DNA of 64,000 bases. Source: Corynebacterium diphtheriae (GTDB taxonomy: Bacteria; Actinomycetota; Actinomycetes; Mycobacteriales; Mycobacteriaceae). Numbering within the stretch: the first letter of the stretch is position 1; each line of letters starts with the position of its first letter. A model generated the notes under the pieces. The model ran no database searches. It was given only the letters and a program-made list of their open reading frames with translations, and was not told the origin of the DNA. The position numbers and the translations under genes were made by a program. The stretch is taken from positions 1,736,001 to 1,800,000 of the forward strand of contig NZ_LN831026.1 of NCBI RefSeq assembly GCF_001457455.1, given 5' to 3'. Positions 17,250-26,887 of the stretch are shown piece after piece.

Positions 17250-18737
17250 TCACTTCTTTGAACCAGCTGCCCCCATCGGGGCACCCATCATCGGAGACAT
17301 ACGTGCACTATGAGCAGACTGCGTGCCACCAGCACCGAGCGAAGCAGAACGCGACACACCTGACTGCGGCGACGCACCCGATTGCGCAATACTGGAACCA
17401 CCTATCTTAGGGGTACCGTTTAGACCAGTATTGTGGAGTTTAGAGTTAGCACTTGGATGCGTTGCCATCGCTGTTGCTCGCGGTCCAATCGGAGTAACGC
17501 CCAACCCAGTAGCAGAACTGGGGTGTGTGGATACCCGCTGCGCGGATGCAGGTGCACCAAACGTACCCGCTGATGCAGGCATGCTTGAATGAGCACTGTT
17601 GAGCGGAGCTTTTATCGGATTCAAACCAGAAGATCCTCCAGCGCTCGGTTGGAAATCAGGGCTTGTCCAACCAGCCTGCTGTGTTGACAAGCTAAAAGGA
17701 TCAATCGACTGACCGGCTCTACTATTGACCGCAGCAAAGTCGCCTAAGTTATCAGGATGTTGCCCCATTGTTGCAGGTTGCAAAGTAGCACCAGACGCTG
17801 AGCTAAGCGCCGCATGAGAAAATTTTCCGTTACCCGCGATAGTTTCCATACCCGTTGCAATGCTTTGCCCCGAATTACCGCCGGTAGAACGCATTGTTAC
17901 TAAGTTCCGGATCGTTGGAACGCTTTGTCCAACATCTGACTGGATCGCTGATTGCAGCCGCGAAAGAAACTCTTCTTCAAGAACCTTGCGCTCCATCGGA
18001 TCCTCAATTTTGCTTAGCGCTTGTTGCGCCGACAACACATCCGACATTCGCATAGTTTTTAGTTGCGACATCAAACCGACATGGTTAGCCATAGTGGAGG
18101 CATTAGCCGCGAAGGATTCCGCATTCGCTGCAATCTCACCGATTCTTTCCACCGCCTTATCAAAGACAGCTCCATGATTATGCTCTCCGACTTCAGCTGC
18201 CACATTGCGCAAATCCTGGGAAGTTTCAGTTGCCATCTCGGACAAAGACTTCCAGGTCGCGACAGCCTCTTCAACCTCCGAATCATTTGTCGACGCAAAC
18301 GCAGCCGCAAGCTCATCGATTGACGAAGCCTTCTGTACCACCGGCTGAGGGAAAGAGAAATCCTCATAGACAACATCCGGACGATTGGGGAAAACTACTT
18401 CTTCCCCGCCGACATTGCCACCCTCATCAGCAATATCCATCCCCCTAGAAACAAAATTATTTTGCGATGAAAATGCCAATCGACTCGAATTTAGTGCCTC
18501 TTTCAGCCAGTTAACCTGCTCAGTCAACTGCTGCATGGTCTTCATCGCTGAGCCAATCCCACCCTTTATGACAGCACCGTGACTTGCACCAAGTTGATCA
18601 AAACCAGAAATACTGGAGTAATGGCCGTCTAGGGTTGTTTTAGTCGCTGATTTAGCTCCTAAAGCCGTTATATCAAGGATTTCTCCTAGTGCTCCGACAT
18701 TAGTTTTTAGTATCGATTGGTCAATTTGCACCAACAT
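17250..18737 (-). CDS. Type VII secretion-like (WXG/PPE-type) protein
   Basis: The product is 495 residues in two parts. Residues 1-260 are predicted helical, with two hairpin-like blocks: about 1-100, containing NWLKEALNSS, and about 125-260, containing TWKSLSEMATETSQDL. From about 290 to the end it is Ser/Gly/Ala/Pro-rich and low in complexity, ending PMMGAPMGAAG. There is no signal peptide. This layout resembles actinobacterial ESX-associated WXG100/PPE-like proteins, but I cannot confirm a family. GGGGGA precedes the ATG, which begins directly after the TAA of the upstream lipoprotein gene, so the two are cotranslated. Confidence 0.6.
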   Translation of the reverse strand: MLVQIDQSILKTNVGALGEILDITALGAKSATKTTLDGHYSSISGFDQLGASHGAVIKGGIGSAMKTMQQLTEQVNWLKEALNSSRLAFSSQNNFVSRGMDIADEGGNVGGEEVVFPNRPDVVYEDFSFPQPVVQKASSIDELAAAFASTNDSEVEEAVATWKSLSEMATETSQDLRNVAAEVGEHNHGAVFDKAVERIGEIAANAESFAANASTMANHVGLMSQLKTMRMSDVLSAQQALSKIEDPMERKVLEEEFLSRLQSAIQSDVGQSVPTIRNLVTMRSTGGNSGQSIATGMETIAGNGKFSHAALSSASGATLQPATMGQHPDNLGDFAAVNSRAGQSIDPFSLSTQQAGWTSPDFQPSAGGSSGLNPIKAPLNSAHSSMPASAGTFGAPASAQRVSTHPSSATGLGVTPIGPRATAMATHPSANSKLHNTGLNGTPKIGGSSIAQSGASPQSGVSRSASLGAGGTQSAHSARMSPMMGAPMGAAGSKK

Positions 18738-19322
18738 TTATTCCCCCTTTTTATTATTTACATCAAATAAAATCTGGTTTGCCTCTATACAAAACTCTTC
18801 GGCCGTCTTTTCAGTGACTAACGAACTTGCAGAAACAGCTAAACGACCGGTTGGTGTCGCAATGGCCGCTTCACAGTCAGCTTTAAACATTCCGTGAATT
18901 CGTTCGTACGAGTATGAGCCAAGCACTTCCACTGGAAATTTCTCATCTATAAATCGCACATTAGGAGCAATTCCCTCAACCGTACGAGTATCTGTCGATA
19001 TCACATAATATCCGTCAATTGTTGTCTTCCCAGGCCTGACAAATGCACAATCCAATGTGAACGGTTTATTTTTGTCGTACTCAATTGGATCCTTAGTACG
19101 AACCAATCCCATTTCAGCAAAATCTTCCGCACTGAGCACCTCGCAGGGATTGAAGAAAGTTGCTTCAGCAGACTCAGGACTCAACGAGGTTGAGGTCCTT
19201 TGAGCCGAGCTCGAAGGCGAACTCCCTTCGCACCCTGCGAGGGCCAGCGTGGCCAGCAGCGCGAAAAGCACCGCTGGTTTCGAGTGCGACTGTGCATGTT
19301 TTCCTCGGATGAGGTGGCGCAT
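18738..19322 (-). CDS. DUF3558-like lipoprotein
   Basis: This is a 194-residue predicted lipoprotein. A basic start is followed by a hydrophobic segment and the lipobox LALAGC-EG. The mature part has paired cysteines (NPCEVL, LDCAFV, KADCEAA, EEFCIEA) as in DUF3558 lipoproteins of actinobacteria. ATG 19322 is chosen because AAGGGGGA precedes it by nine bases. It is coupled to the secretion-like protein downstream, a pairing seen for this family near ESX substrates. Function is unknown. Confidence 0.7.
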   Translation of the reverse strand: MRHLIRGKHAQSHSKPAVLFALLATLALAGCEGSSPSSSAQRTSTSLSPESAEATFFNPCEVLSAEDFAEMGLVRTKDPIEYDKNKPFTLDCAFVRPGKTTIDGYYVISTDTRTVEGIAPNVRFIDEKFPVEVLGSYSYERIHGMFKADCEAAIATPTGRLAVSASSLVTEKTAEEFCIEANQILFDVNNKKGE

Positions 19323-19577
19323 GAGGTTATATCCCCCTTGATTTAGAAAACTCATGACGGGCTCCGTCCCTGTCTTAGCCGTGGAGGCCGGAGGCGTACC
19401 CACAAATGGAAATTGAACGGCACGCCTGCCACCGTTTCCTCAACCTGTGAAGGAAACAACTTGCAGTCGCACTCACAATGTTTAGACGTTGTGAGACCAA
19501 AACTAGGTTCCCATCCATCTTTCGTCTAACCCCAAAATGAGCAAAACCCAAGGTCAGTAGAATATGGGCCACCCCCG
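19323..19577. other. 255-base gap with imperfect hairpin
   Basis: This gap lies between the HNH gene and the lipoprotein gene. It holds CTCACAATG (19472-19480), six bases, then CGTTGTGAG (19487-19495), a nine-base stem with one mismatch. It has no T-run. It could be an operator in the lipoprotein promoter region. I see no convincing gene. Confidence 0.45.
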
Positions 19578-20735
19578 CTAAAATGGCACATCGTCACATG
19601 AATTTTTACGCATACGCAGCTTGCGACGACGAATCCTATCCACAACTCTTTGCGCAAAAGTTTGGCCAAATAATCTGTCCGCGGAAAATATCCCCTCCGG
19701 AAGTGTTACTACTTTCGTACCATCTTCAAGGATCCACGATATCGATGCATCTCCGCTTATTTCACAATCGACAGCCTTAGAGGTTTTCAGATTATGATGC
19801 CTTCGACACAAACATTGAGCATTTCGAGCAGTAGTCTTTCCTCCTAGCCCGTACTCTTCAACATGGTCTATGTCGCAGTTAACAGCACGGATCGAGCATC
19901 CTGGAAACCTGCAGACACCGTCGCGAGCTTGGATATACGCACGCATCGATGGAGTGAAGCTATATCCACGTGTTTCCACATTTTCGACCCCTTCTAGAGA
20001 TCGTCGTGAAGCATTGGGAAATACAAGATCAACTGACTTTCTACTCAACCTATACCCGTCAGCTGTCATGAGTTCGCCAAAATTATCCCCTTTATAGAGG
20101 TTGATAGTTAAAGATTTTCCCTCTTGAGTAGCCATCAATAACAAAGCTGAAGAATCGTCACATTCATGTGCTTTTGCCAACCGCATTAACTGATCTCGAA
20201 ATATGGAAGCAGTTGCATTATCTACAACCGCATTAATTCCCGTTTTTCCGTTTCCAGCATCATAAAAATCTATCGCTAATTCTTGGGGTGAGTCCACTTC
20301 CTCTACAGCATCTTCCACCCTGACCAATAAGTCGACAATAAATTTCTTAATCACTTTTGGTCCAGGCATTTTTTGATTATCACGCTTGGGAGTTAAGAAC
20401 CTTGCTAAAGGTGCATCAATTTCCTCAATTACTTCTTTTTCAACTCCCGACAATGCCTGCGCGATAACCATCAAACGCGTGATGTCTAAATGCCACATTT
20501 TTAACTGCAATTCATGCACTTTGGATAGCTCCAACAGCATGGAGAAGGCGTCGATACGCCGTGACACATATCCCTCAGACTTTCCCAGCCTCGCACCAAT
20601 GGAAGCACAATATGAGAGCACGTCTTCATCACCGCCAGGCAATAGACGAACCCAGCGCAAATATTCGAATTTCTGCAGTCTACATTCATCTATACATAAC
20701 GGATCATCTGGATCGCAGTTTCGAAAAAATGCCAT
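19578..20735 (-). CDS. HNH endonuclease of the DUF222/13E12 type
   Basis: The product is 385 residues. The N-terminal two thirds is DUF222-like. The C-terminus holds the HNH nuclease CRFPGCSIRAVNCDIDHVEEY...NAQCLCRRHHNLKT, with two Cys pairs for zinc and a DH..H-H active site. Such genes occur in many copies in actinobacterial genomes and behave as mobile or repeated units. A very strong GAGGAGAGGAA site precedes the ATG. The gene is AT-richer than its neighbours, which suggests transfer. Target and role are unknown. Confidence 0.85.
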   Translation of the reverse strand: MAFFRNCDPDDPLCIDECRLQKFEYLRWVRLLPGGDEDVLSYCASIGARLGKSEGYVSRRIDAFSMLLELSKVHELQLKMWHLDITRLMVIAQALSGVEKEVIEEIDAPLARFLTPKRDNQKMPGPKVIKKFIVDLLVRVEDAVEEVDSPQELAIDFYDAGNGKTGINAVVDNATASIFRDQLMRLAKAHECDDSSALLLMATQEGKSLTINLYKGDNFGELMTADGYRLSRKSVDLVFPNASRRSLEGVENVETRGYSFTPSMRAYIQARDGVCRFPGCSIRAVNCDIDHVEEYGLGGKTTARNAQCLCRRHHNLKTSKAVDCEISGDASISWILEDGTKVVTLPEGIFSADRLFGQTFAQRVVDRIRRRKLRMRKNSCDDVPF

Positions 20736-20855
20736 TTCCTCTCCTCAATGGCCTAATTATCTTAATTTTCCCCCCTTGGACACTTTTATCTTACCCCCTC
20801 ACCGCAAGCCTTACAAGCATCATTCGCAATTTTTTTCGAACTGTGCTAGTGTCAC

Positions 20856-20879
20856 AAAAAGAGACCCGCTAGGGGTCTC
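20856..20879 (-). terminator. Intrinsic terminator after the small lipoprotein gene
   Basis: Read on the minus strand, GAGACCC pairs with GGGTCTC around a five-base loop (20861-20879) and is followed by TTTTT (20860-20856). It lies 36 bases after the lipoprotein stop codon. Confidence 0.85.
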
Positions 20880-20914
20880 CGATAATTAGAGCTCTAGAAA
20901 CTTAGGGGGCTGCT

Positions 20915-21430
20915 CTAAATGTTGCTTAGATTTCCTTCAAAAATGCAATTTCCCAAGACTAACTTGGCATCGCTCAAACTGCCGTATCCAGTATCAAAGG
21001 CGAATTGGAGATTTGTAGTTGCACCGGGCCCTAAAGGAAGATCTAGGTCAACGGTGCCGGCTTCAACCCGTGATGCCTCTGTACCGTTAATGGTGAGGAC
21101 AGGATCATCAAAAGCATCGGCGGGGATAGCTACGTCATTCAAATTTTTCATTCGAACATATATGACCGCCCCAGAGCCTTCGTTGTTGTAACCAGTTCCC
21201 TGAATCTGCCACTCAACATTCAATCCGGGGTCTTTTTCGGGGGCGTTAATAAATTCGACTTTGACAGGGCTAACGTTTTTCTCTTTAAACTCAGCCGCCG
21301 ACTCGGAAGTCGTCGTCACCGCCACGTTAGGGGTGTCTGATTTATCAGAACTACAAGCTACTAGTGCTGTTACAGAGGCGAATAGCACTACCCCTACTGT
21401 AAAACGTGTAAGTGAAACGGGCATGATCAT
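20915..21430 (-). CDS. Putative secreted lipoprotein, 171 residues
   Basis: After a signal segment (LTRFTVGVVLFASVTALVACSS, lipobox LVAC) and a Thr/Ser-rich linker comes a domain of about 120 residues. It reads as a beta-sandwich (VEWQIQGTGYNNEGSGAVIYVRMKNLNDVAIP) resembling DUF4352-type immunoglobulin-like lipoproteins. ATG 21430 has GAGG six bases upstream; a second ATG six bases later is also possible. It is transcribed alone, with its own terminator. Function is unknown. Confidence 0.75.
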   Translation of the reverse strand: MIMPVSLTRFTVGVVLFASVTALVACSSDKSDTPNVAVTTTSESAAEFKEKNVSPVKVEFINAPEKDPGLNVEWQIQGTGYNNEGSGAVIYVRMKNLNDVAIPADAFDDPVLTINGTEASRVEAGTVDLDLPLGPGATTNLQFAFDTGYGSLSDAKLVLGNCIFEGNLSNI

Positions 21431-21530
21431 TAATTTCCTCATCGGTAATGAAATCGGACTTCGCTCAATTTTACGCAACAGCTATGTGTGGCACCATTAG
21501 GAATTGCTGACTTCTCAACTATCGAAAGCG

Positions 21531-23390
21531 ATGGACTCAACTGTGCGATCTATAGCAAAGATCTTACGTAGTGCTTCGGCTCTATGGCCGTTTTACGTCG
21601 GCGTGGTGCTTTCTGCAATCACGGTAGCCGTTTTAGCACTGATCACTCCCTTTATCATTAAAGATGCAACCGACACCATCGTAGAAGCCGTCAATGGCAA
21701 TATGTCGATTGATAACGCAACAAAAAGGGTCATCTGGCTATCTTTAGGTCTCTTGGTCGCACAGCTTGCGAACACAATATTAAACAACATAGGCGGTTAC
21801 GTCGGTGACGTGCTAGCAGCTAAGCTCCGTCAAGTTCTCTCAACACGGTATTTCGCCCAACTCCTAGGAATGCCGCAACGGTATTTTGATGACCAAGTTA
21901 CCGGAACGATTATCGCCCGCTTAGACCGCTCGATCACTTCGATCACGCAGGCACTTCAAGCAATGGCCAATAACTTTTTCCCGATGCTGATATCTGTCGC
22001 CGCGGTTTTGGGAATTGCTGCAACCTATTACTGGCCTTTGGCGGTTCTTCTAGCAACAATCATTCCTATTTATATGTGGCTTACTTCCCTAACGAGTAAG
22101 AAATGGCAAGTCATAGAGGAGAAAAAGAACGAGCAAATTGATTTAGCCGGAGGTCGATTTGCTGAGGTTGTAAGCCAAGTCAAGGTCGTCAAGAGCTTCG
22201 TGTCAGAAACCAGAGAACTACGTTCCTTTGGTGAGCACTACGAAGAAACAGTAACCTTCACCCGCCAGCAATCTCGATTCTGGCACTTCATGGACACGCT
22301 GCGCACCGGCAGCATGAATCTCGTATTCTTTGCTATCTACCTGGTACTTTTCTATCGCACTCTTCACGGTTATTTCACTTTGGGCGATATGGTCCTCCTT
22401 ATTCAGTTGGTCAATATGGCGCGCACACCAATGACAATGATGAGCTGGATGGTCGACACAACTCAACGAGCTATTACCGGTTCGAAAGATTACTTCGAAG
22501 TAATGGAACAACAGCTTGAGCCAACAGTTAATCCAGAGATTTCTGCGGCTACAGCCACCACAGGTCTTCCCGAACTCAACACTGCTCCTACTGAGCCACT
22601 TGTGCCCGCAACAGAACAACCCGCTTTCGACTTCCGCAATGTTTCATTTGCTTATAACGAAGGCGAAGAAGTACTTCACAATGTGTCATTCCACGCAAAT
22701 ATTGGGCAAAAAATCGCCTTGGTAGGAGAATCAGGCGGTGGCAAATCTACACTAGTTAATTTGCTACTAGGTCTTTATAAGCCAACCCACGGCGCACTCA
22801 ATGTATGCGGTCAACACGCGTCCGAGATTTCAGCAGAAGATCTAAGGGCAACCGTCGGAGTGGTGTTCCAAGAATCCAATTTGTTCTCTGGCACCGTACG
22901 GGAAAACATCGCATACGCACGCCCAGATGCATCCTTGGAGGAAGTCATCGCCGTCGCCAAGCGGGCGAATGCTCACGACTTCATCGTGAACTTCCCACAG
23001 GGATACGACACCCTGATCGGCGAACGTGGTTTGCGGCTATCTGGCGGGCAAAAACAACGTGTTTCAGTTGCCCGTGCAATGCTCAAAGACGCACCGATTC
23101 TTGTACTCGACGAAGCAACATCAGCGCTTGACACAAAATCTGAGCTCGCGGTACAAGCCGGCCTAGAAGAACTCATGCGAGGGCGCACAACGCTTATCAT
23201 TGCCCACCGTCTTTCAACGATCGCGGATGTCGACACAATTATCACATTGAAAAACGGTGCAGTCGATGAAATCGGTTCGCCACAAGAACTCGCACATTCA
23301 GGGGGAATTTACGCGGAACTCCTTAAACTGACTGCCAACGCCTCCGATGACAGTAAAGAACAACTCAAACGCTTTGGGTTCCATTCATGA
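21531..23390 (+). CDS. ABC exporter with fused membrane and ATPase domains
   Basis: This 619-residue half-transporter has about six membrane helices in residues 20-300 and a nucleotide-binding domain from about 370. Walker A is GESGGGKST, the signature is LSGGQKQRVSVARA, and Walker B is ILVLDEATSALD, with the H-loop IIAHRLST. It would work as a dimer, exporting lipid, peptide or drug; the substrate is unknown. ATG 21531 is preferred to an upstream TTG, which has no proper spacing. aecD follows after 18 bases and may be cotranscribed. Confidence 0.88.
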   Translation: MDSTVRSIAKILRSASALWPFYVGVVLSAITVAVLALITPFIIKDATDTIVEAVNGNMSIDNATKRVIWLSLGLLVAQLANTILNNIGGYVGDVLAAKLRQVLSTRYFAQLLGMPQRYFDDQVTGTIIARLDRSITSITQALQAMANNFFPMLISVAAVLGIAATYYWPLAVLLATIIPIYMWLTSLTSKKWQVIEEKKNEQIDLAGGRFAEVVSQVKVVKSFVSETRELRSFGEHYEETVTFTRQQSRFWHFMDTLRTGSMNLVFFAIYLVLFYRTLHGYFTLGDMVLLIQLVNMARTPMTMMSWMVDTTQRAITGSKDYFEVMEQQLEPTVNPEISAATATTGLPELNTAPTEPLVPATEQPAFDFRNVSFAYNEGEEVLHNVSFHANIGQKIALVGESGGGKSTLVNLLLGLYKPTHGALNVCGQHASEISAEDLRATVGVVFQESNLFSGTVRENIAYARPDASLEEVIAVAKRANAHDFIVNFPQGYDTLIGERGLRLSGGQKQRVSVARAMLKDAPILVLDEATSALDTKSELAVQAGLEELMRGRTTLIIAHRLSTIADVDTIITLKNGAVDEIGSPQELAHSGGIYAELLKLTANASDDSKEQLKRFGFHS

Positions 23391-23408
23391 GCGAAGAAAG
23401 GCTAACCG

Positions 23409-24539
23409 ATGCAATTCCCATCAATTGAAGATCTCCGCGCTCGCAACACCATGAAATGGACACGGTATGGACAAGATGTCCTACCACTGTGGGTAGCAGA
23501 ATCCGATTTTTCTACTTGTCCCGCCGTACTCCAAGCCATAACTGACGCAGTTCAAAGAGAAGCCTTCGGATATCCACCCGATGGCTCCCTACTTTCGCAA
23601 GCAACCGCAGAATTCTATGCAGATCGCTACGGCTACCAAGCACGCCCCGAATGGATATTTCCCATCCCTGACGTCGTACGCGGACTCTATATAGCGATCG
23701 ATCATTTCACCCCTGCACAATCCAAGGTGATAGTTCCGACCCCCGCCTATCCGCCATTTTTTCATCTACTCTCCGCCACCCAACGCGAAGGCATATTTAT
23801 CGATGCCACTGGAGGCATCGACCTACACGACGTAGAAAAAGGTTTCCAAGCTGGTGCACGTTCCATTCTGCTGTGCAACCCATATAACCCACTCGGAATG
23901 GTTTTCGCCCCTGAATGGCTCAACGAACTCTGCGACCTTGCACACCGCTACGATGCTCGCGTACTTGTAGACGAAATCCACGCACCCTTAGTTTTCGACG
24001 GGCAGCACACCGTCGCCGCGGGAGTATCCGACACAGCAGCGTCCGTGTGCATTACGATTACGGCACCATCCAAAGCATGGAACATTGCCGGCCTCAAATG
24101 TGCCCAAATCATATTCAGCAACCCCTCCGATGCTGAGCATTGGCAGCAACTCAGTCCAGTGATTAAAGATGGTGCTTCTACGCTCGGCCTCATCGCAGCA
24201 GAAGCCGCATACCGATACGGCACAGATTTTCTTAATCAAGAAGTGGCCTATCTCAAGAACAACCATGATTTCTTGCTCCATGAGATTCCGAAAAGAATCC
24301 CAGGGGCCAAGATCACCCCAATGCAAGCTACCTACTTGATGTGGATCGACTTCAGAGATACCACCATTGAAGGATCACCATCAGAATTCTTTATTGAAAA
24401 AGCCAAGGTAGCAATGAATGATGGTGCATGGTTCGGCGAAGATGGCACAGGGTTTTGTCGCCTCAACTTTGCCACCTCCCGAGAGGTTCTAGAAGAGGCA
24501 ATCGACCGCATGGCAAAGGCCGTGTCCCATCACACATAA
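23409..24539 (+). CDS. aecD: Cystathionine beta-lyase / C-S lyase (MalY-PatB type)
   Basis: This is a 376-residue fold-type I PLP enzyme. The PLP lysine lies in TAPSKAWNIAGLKCAQI; CNPYNPLGMVF and VDEIHAPLVF are cofactor-contact segments. Corynebacterial AecD cleaves C-S bonds of cystathionine and S-aminoethylcysteine, giving homocysteine or pyruvate and ammonia. The order aecD-brnQ, as in C. glutamicum, supports the name. Confidence 0.88.
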   Translation: MQFPSIEDLRARNTMKWTRYGQDVLPLWVAESDFSTCPAVLQAITDAVQREAFGYPPDGSLLSQATAEFYADRYGYQARPEWIFPIPDVVRGLYIAIDHFTPAQSKVIVPTPAYPPFFHLLSATQREGIFIDATGGIDLHDVEKGFQAGARSILLCNPYNPLGMVFAPEWLNELCDLAHRYDARVLVDEIHAPLVFDGQHTVAAGVSDTAASVCITITAPSKAWNIAGLKCAQIIFSNPSDAEHWQQLSPVIKDGASTLGLIAAEAAYRYGTDFLNQEVAYLKNNHDFLLHEIPKRIPGAKITPMQATYLMWIDFRDTTIEGSPSEFFIEKAKVAMNDGAWFGEDGTGFCRLNFATSREVLEEAIDRMAKAVSHHT

Positions 24540-24619
24540 CCCCCGAATCTCACCTTATGGGAACTTAGTGTTATATTGTGGGAAAGCTTTAACCCGTATT
24601 TGAAAGTTTGTGAATAACC

Positions 24620-25924
24620 ATGGCCTCTCCCACCTCTGAGAAGAAGCTGTCCGGTGGCGCAATCATCGCCACCGCACTCATGCTGTTCTCCATGTTCTTT
24701 GGCGCCGGAAACCTGATTTTCCCACCAGTGCTTGGCGCTAACTCTGGAGAAAACTTCACCCCCGCTATTATCGGATTCCTCCTCGGCGGTGTCGCGTTGC
24801 CAGCAATCACCATTGTTGCCATGACGCTGTCCGGAAACGACATCCGTGATCTCGGATCCCGCGCCGGCTCATGGTTCAATCTCTCTTTTGCAATCATCGC
24901 ATACCTGTCCATCGGTGCGTTCTACGCTATCCCACGTACCGGCGCCGTCAGTTACTCCACAGTCATCCAACCAGTGATGTCGGAGCCATCCACAGCAGCA
25001 TCAGTAGGATTCAACGCTCTGTTCTTCGCCGTGGCGTTACTGTTGTCGCTTAACCCAACGGGAATCGTCGATAAGCTGGGCAAAATCCTTACCCCAGCAC
25101 TGCTCATCCTGTTGGTCATCTTGGTCACCTTGGCAGTATTCAAACTCAATGGCACCGCAGCACCTGCCACCGATTCCTATCGCGAGGCTCCGCTCACCAG
25201 CGGCCTGCTCGAAGGCTATATGACCATGGACTCCATCGCGGCACTGGTCTTCGGCATCTTAGTGATCTCGTCTCTGCGCTACCAAGGCGGCAACAACGAG
25301 CGCCAAGTCATTGGTGCAGCCGTCAAGGCATCACTGATCGCCGCAGGTCTGCTGGGCATTATCTACCTCGGCTTAGGCTACATGGGCCACATCATTCCGA
25401 ACGGTCAAGGTTTTGCAGATGGCGCGGCATTGCTTTCCTCAGCATCACAGCAGACCATGGGTACCCCAGGCCAAGTCATTTTCGGCCTGATCGTCTTACT
25501 CGCATGCATGACCACAGCAGTCGGCTTGCTGGCGTCGACAAGCGAATTCTTCAACCGCCTCATCCCAGGTATTTCCTACAAGGGCTGGCTGTTCATCTTC
25601 GCACTCATATCCTTCGCGGTCGGCAGCTTGGGCCTAGCCAAGGTCCTCGCAGTGGCAGCGCCTGTCATCACCTTCATCTACCCCATCGCGATCACCCTCG
25701 TCGCCATCACAGTGATCGAAATGCTTGTTAAGAACCTGAACCTGTTCTGGGGCTTTCGCCTTCCTGCATGGACTGTTACGCTGTGGTCTGCAATTACAGT
25801 TATCGCAAGCGATACCCTTGCATGGGCCCCATTCCATGACATCAGCCTCTCGTGGATCTGGCCCGCTTTGATCGGCTTCGTTCTCGGTCTGAGCATTGAT
25901 AAGGCCCTCGCTTACAAGAGTTAG
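24620..25924 (+). CDS. brnQ: Branched-chain amino acid:cation symporter BrnQ
   Basis: This 434-residue membrane protein of the LIVCS family has about 12 helices. The N-terminal MFFGAGNLIFPPVLG is the family signature. It imports isoleucine, leucine and valine with a cation. It follows aecD after 80 bases; TATATT at 24572-24577 may be its own promoter -10. The aecD-brnQ pairing is known in C. glutamicum. Confidence 0.93.
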   Translation: MASPTSEKKLSGGAIIATALMLFSMFFGAGNLIFPPVLGANSGENFTPAIIGFLLGGVALPAITIVAMTLSGNDIRDLGSRAGSWFNLSFAIIAYLSIGAFYAIPRTGAVSYSTVIQPVMSEPSTAASVGFNALFFAVALLLSLNPTGIVDKLGKILTPALLILLVILVTLAVFKLNGTAAPATDSYREAPLTSGLLEGYMTMDSIAALVFGILVISSLRYQGGNNERQVIGAAVKASLIAAGLLGIIYLGLGYMGHIIPNGQGFADGAALLSSASQQTMGTPGQVIFGLIVLLACMTTAVGLLASTSEFFNRLIPGISYKGWLFIFALISFAVGSLGLAKVLAVAAPVITFIYPIAITLVAITVIEMLVKNLNLFWGFRLPAWTVTLWSAITVIASDTLAWAPFHDISLSWIWPALIGFVLGLSIDKALAYKS

Positions 25925-25933
25925 GATCCTCCC

Positions 25934-26887
25934 ATGAAGCTGTCGCTCATCGACTTCGCCACAATCTACCAAGGCGAGCGTCCACGCGACAGCTTCCAAC
26001 GCTCCGTCGCCCTCGCACAGCAAGCTGAGGCGGCAGGTTTTTCGCGTGTGTGGTACGCCGAGCATCACAACATGCCTACGATTTCGTCCTCCGCCCCCGC
26101 AGTGCTCATCTCGCACGTGGGGGCTCACACATCTACGATCCGACTCGGCGCAGGCGGCGTCATGCTCCCCAACCACTCCCCCTACACCATCGCTGAGCAA
26201 TTCGGCACGCTCGCAGAGCTCTACCCAGGCCGCATCGATCTTGGCTTAGGTCGCGCGCCTGGCACGGATCACACCACCCTAGCCCAAGCGTTACGACGCT
26301 CCCCGCACGCCGCACAATCTTTCCCCGAAGACGTAGTTGAGCTGTATCAGTACCTCAACGGCACATCCAGCATTGCTGCGATCCCCGGCGCGGGAACAAA
26401 CGTCCCACTCTATATTTTGGGCTCCTCACTCTTCGGTGCTCATCTGGCGGCAAAACTTGGTCTACCTTTTGGTTTTGCTTCCCACTTCGCACCGACGCAC
26501 CTCGACGAGGCAATTCGCACATACCGCGACAATTTTGTCCCCTCCCAAGAGTTGGATGCACCCTATGTTATTGCGGCCGTCAACGTCGTTGCAGCAGACA
26601 CATTATCGCAGGCACACGAACAGTTGGAGGAAGTGAAACGGCATCGTCTTCGGGCGGGGAGAAATCTCAGCGACGACCAACTCCACATTTTGATGAATAC
26701 CGTCGCAGGCCAGCGCATTGACCAGATGTTGAAATACACCGCAATAGGAAATGGTGAGGTAGTACGTGACTACCTCACCAAGTTTCAGCGCCATTGTGGG
26801 GCTGATGAGCTCATGGTGTCTTTGTTATCCACTTCGTGGGAGGACACCATGCGGGCTGTGGAAATTACCAGTCTTCTTGTGTCTTAG
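25934..26887 (+). CDS. LLM-class flavin-dependent oxidoreductase
   Basis: The product is 317 residues of the bacterial luciferase-like fold. FSRVWYAEHHNMPTISSSAPAVLI and GAGGVMLPNHSPYTIAEQFGTLAELYPGRIDLGLGRAPG are typical of the YhbW-like group-1 family, which uses reduced FMN. The substrate is unknown. It starts nine bases after brnQ, so it is in the same operon. A like gene sits here in C. glutamicum. Its 3' end overlaps the convergent BCCT gene by 23 bases. Confidence 0.88.
   Translation: MKLSLIDFATIYQGERPRDSFQRSVALAQQAEAAGFSRVWYAEHHNMPTISSSAPAVLISHVGAHTSTIRLGAGGVMLPNHSPYTIAEQFGTLAELYPGRIDLGLGRAPGTDHTTLAQALRRSPHAAQSFPEDVVELYQYLNGTSSIAAIPGAGTNVPLYILGSSLFGAHLAAKLGLPFGFASHFAPTHLDEAIRTYRDNFVPSQELDAPYVIAAVNVVAADTLSQAHEQLEEVKRHRLRAGRNLSDDQLHILMNTVAGQRIDQMLKYTAIGNGEVVRDYLTKFQRHCGADELMVSLLSTSWEDTMRAVEITSLLVS

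Noticed and set aside
19375..19572. 65-residue minus-strand frame (MAHILLTLGFAHFG)
   Set aside because: No ribosome site, it overlaps the lipoprotein promoter, and its composition is not protein-like.
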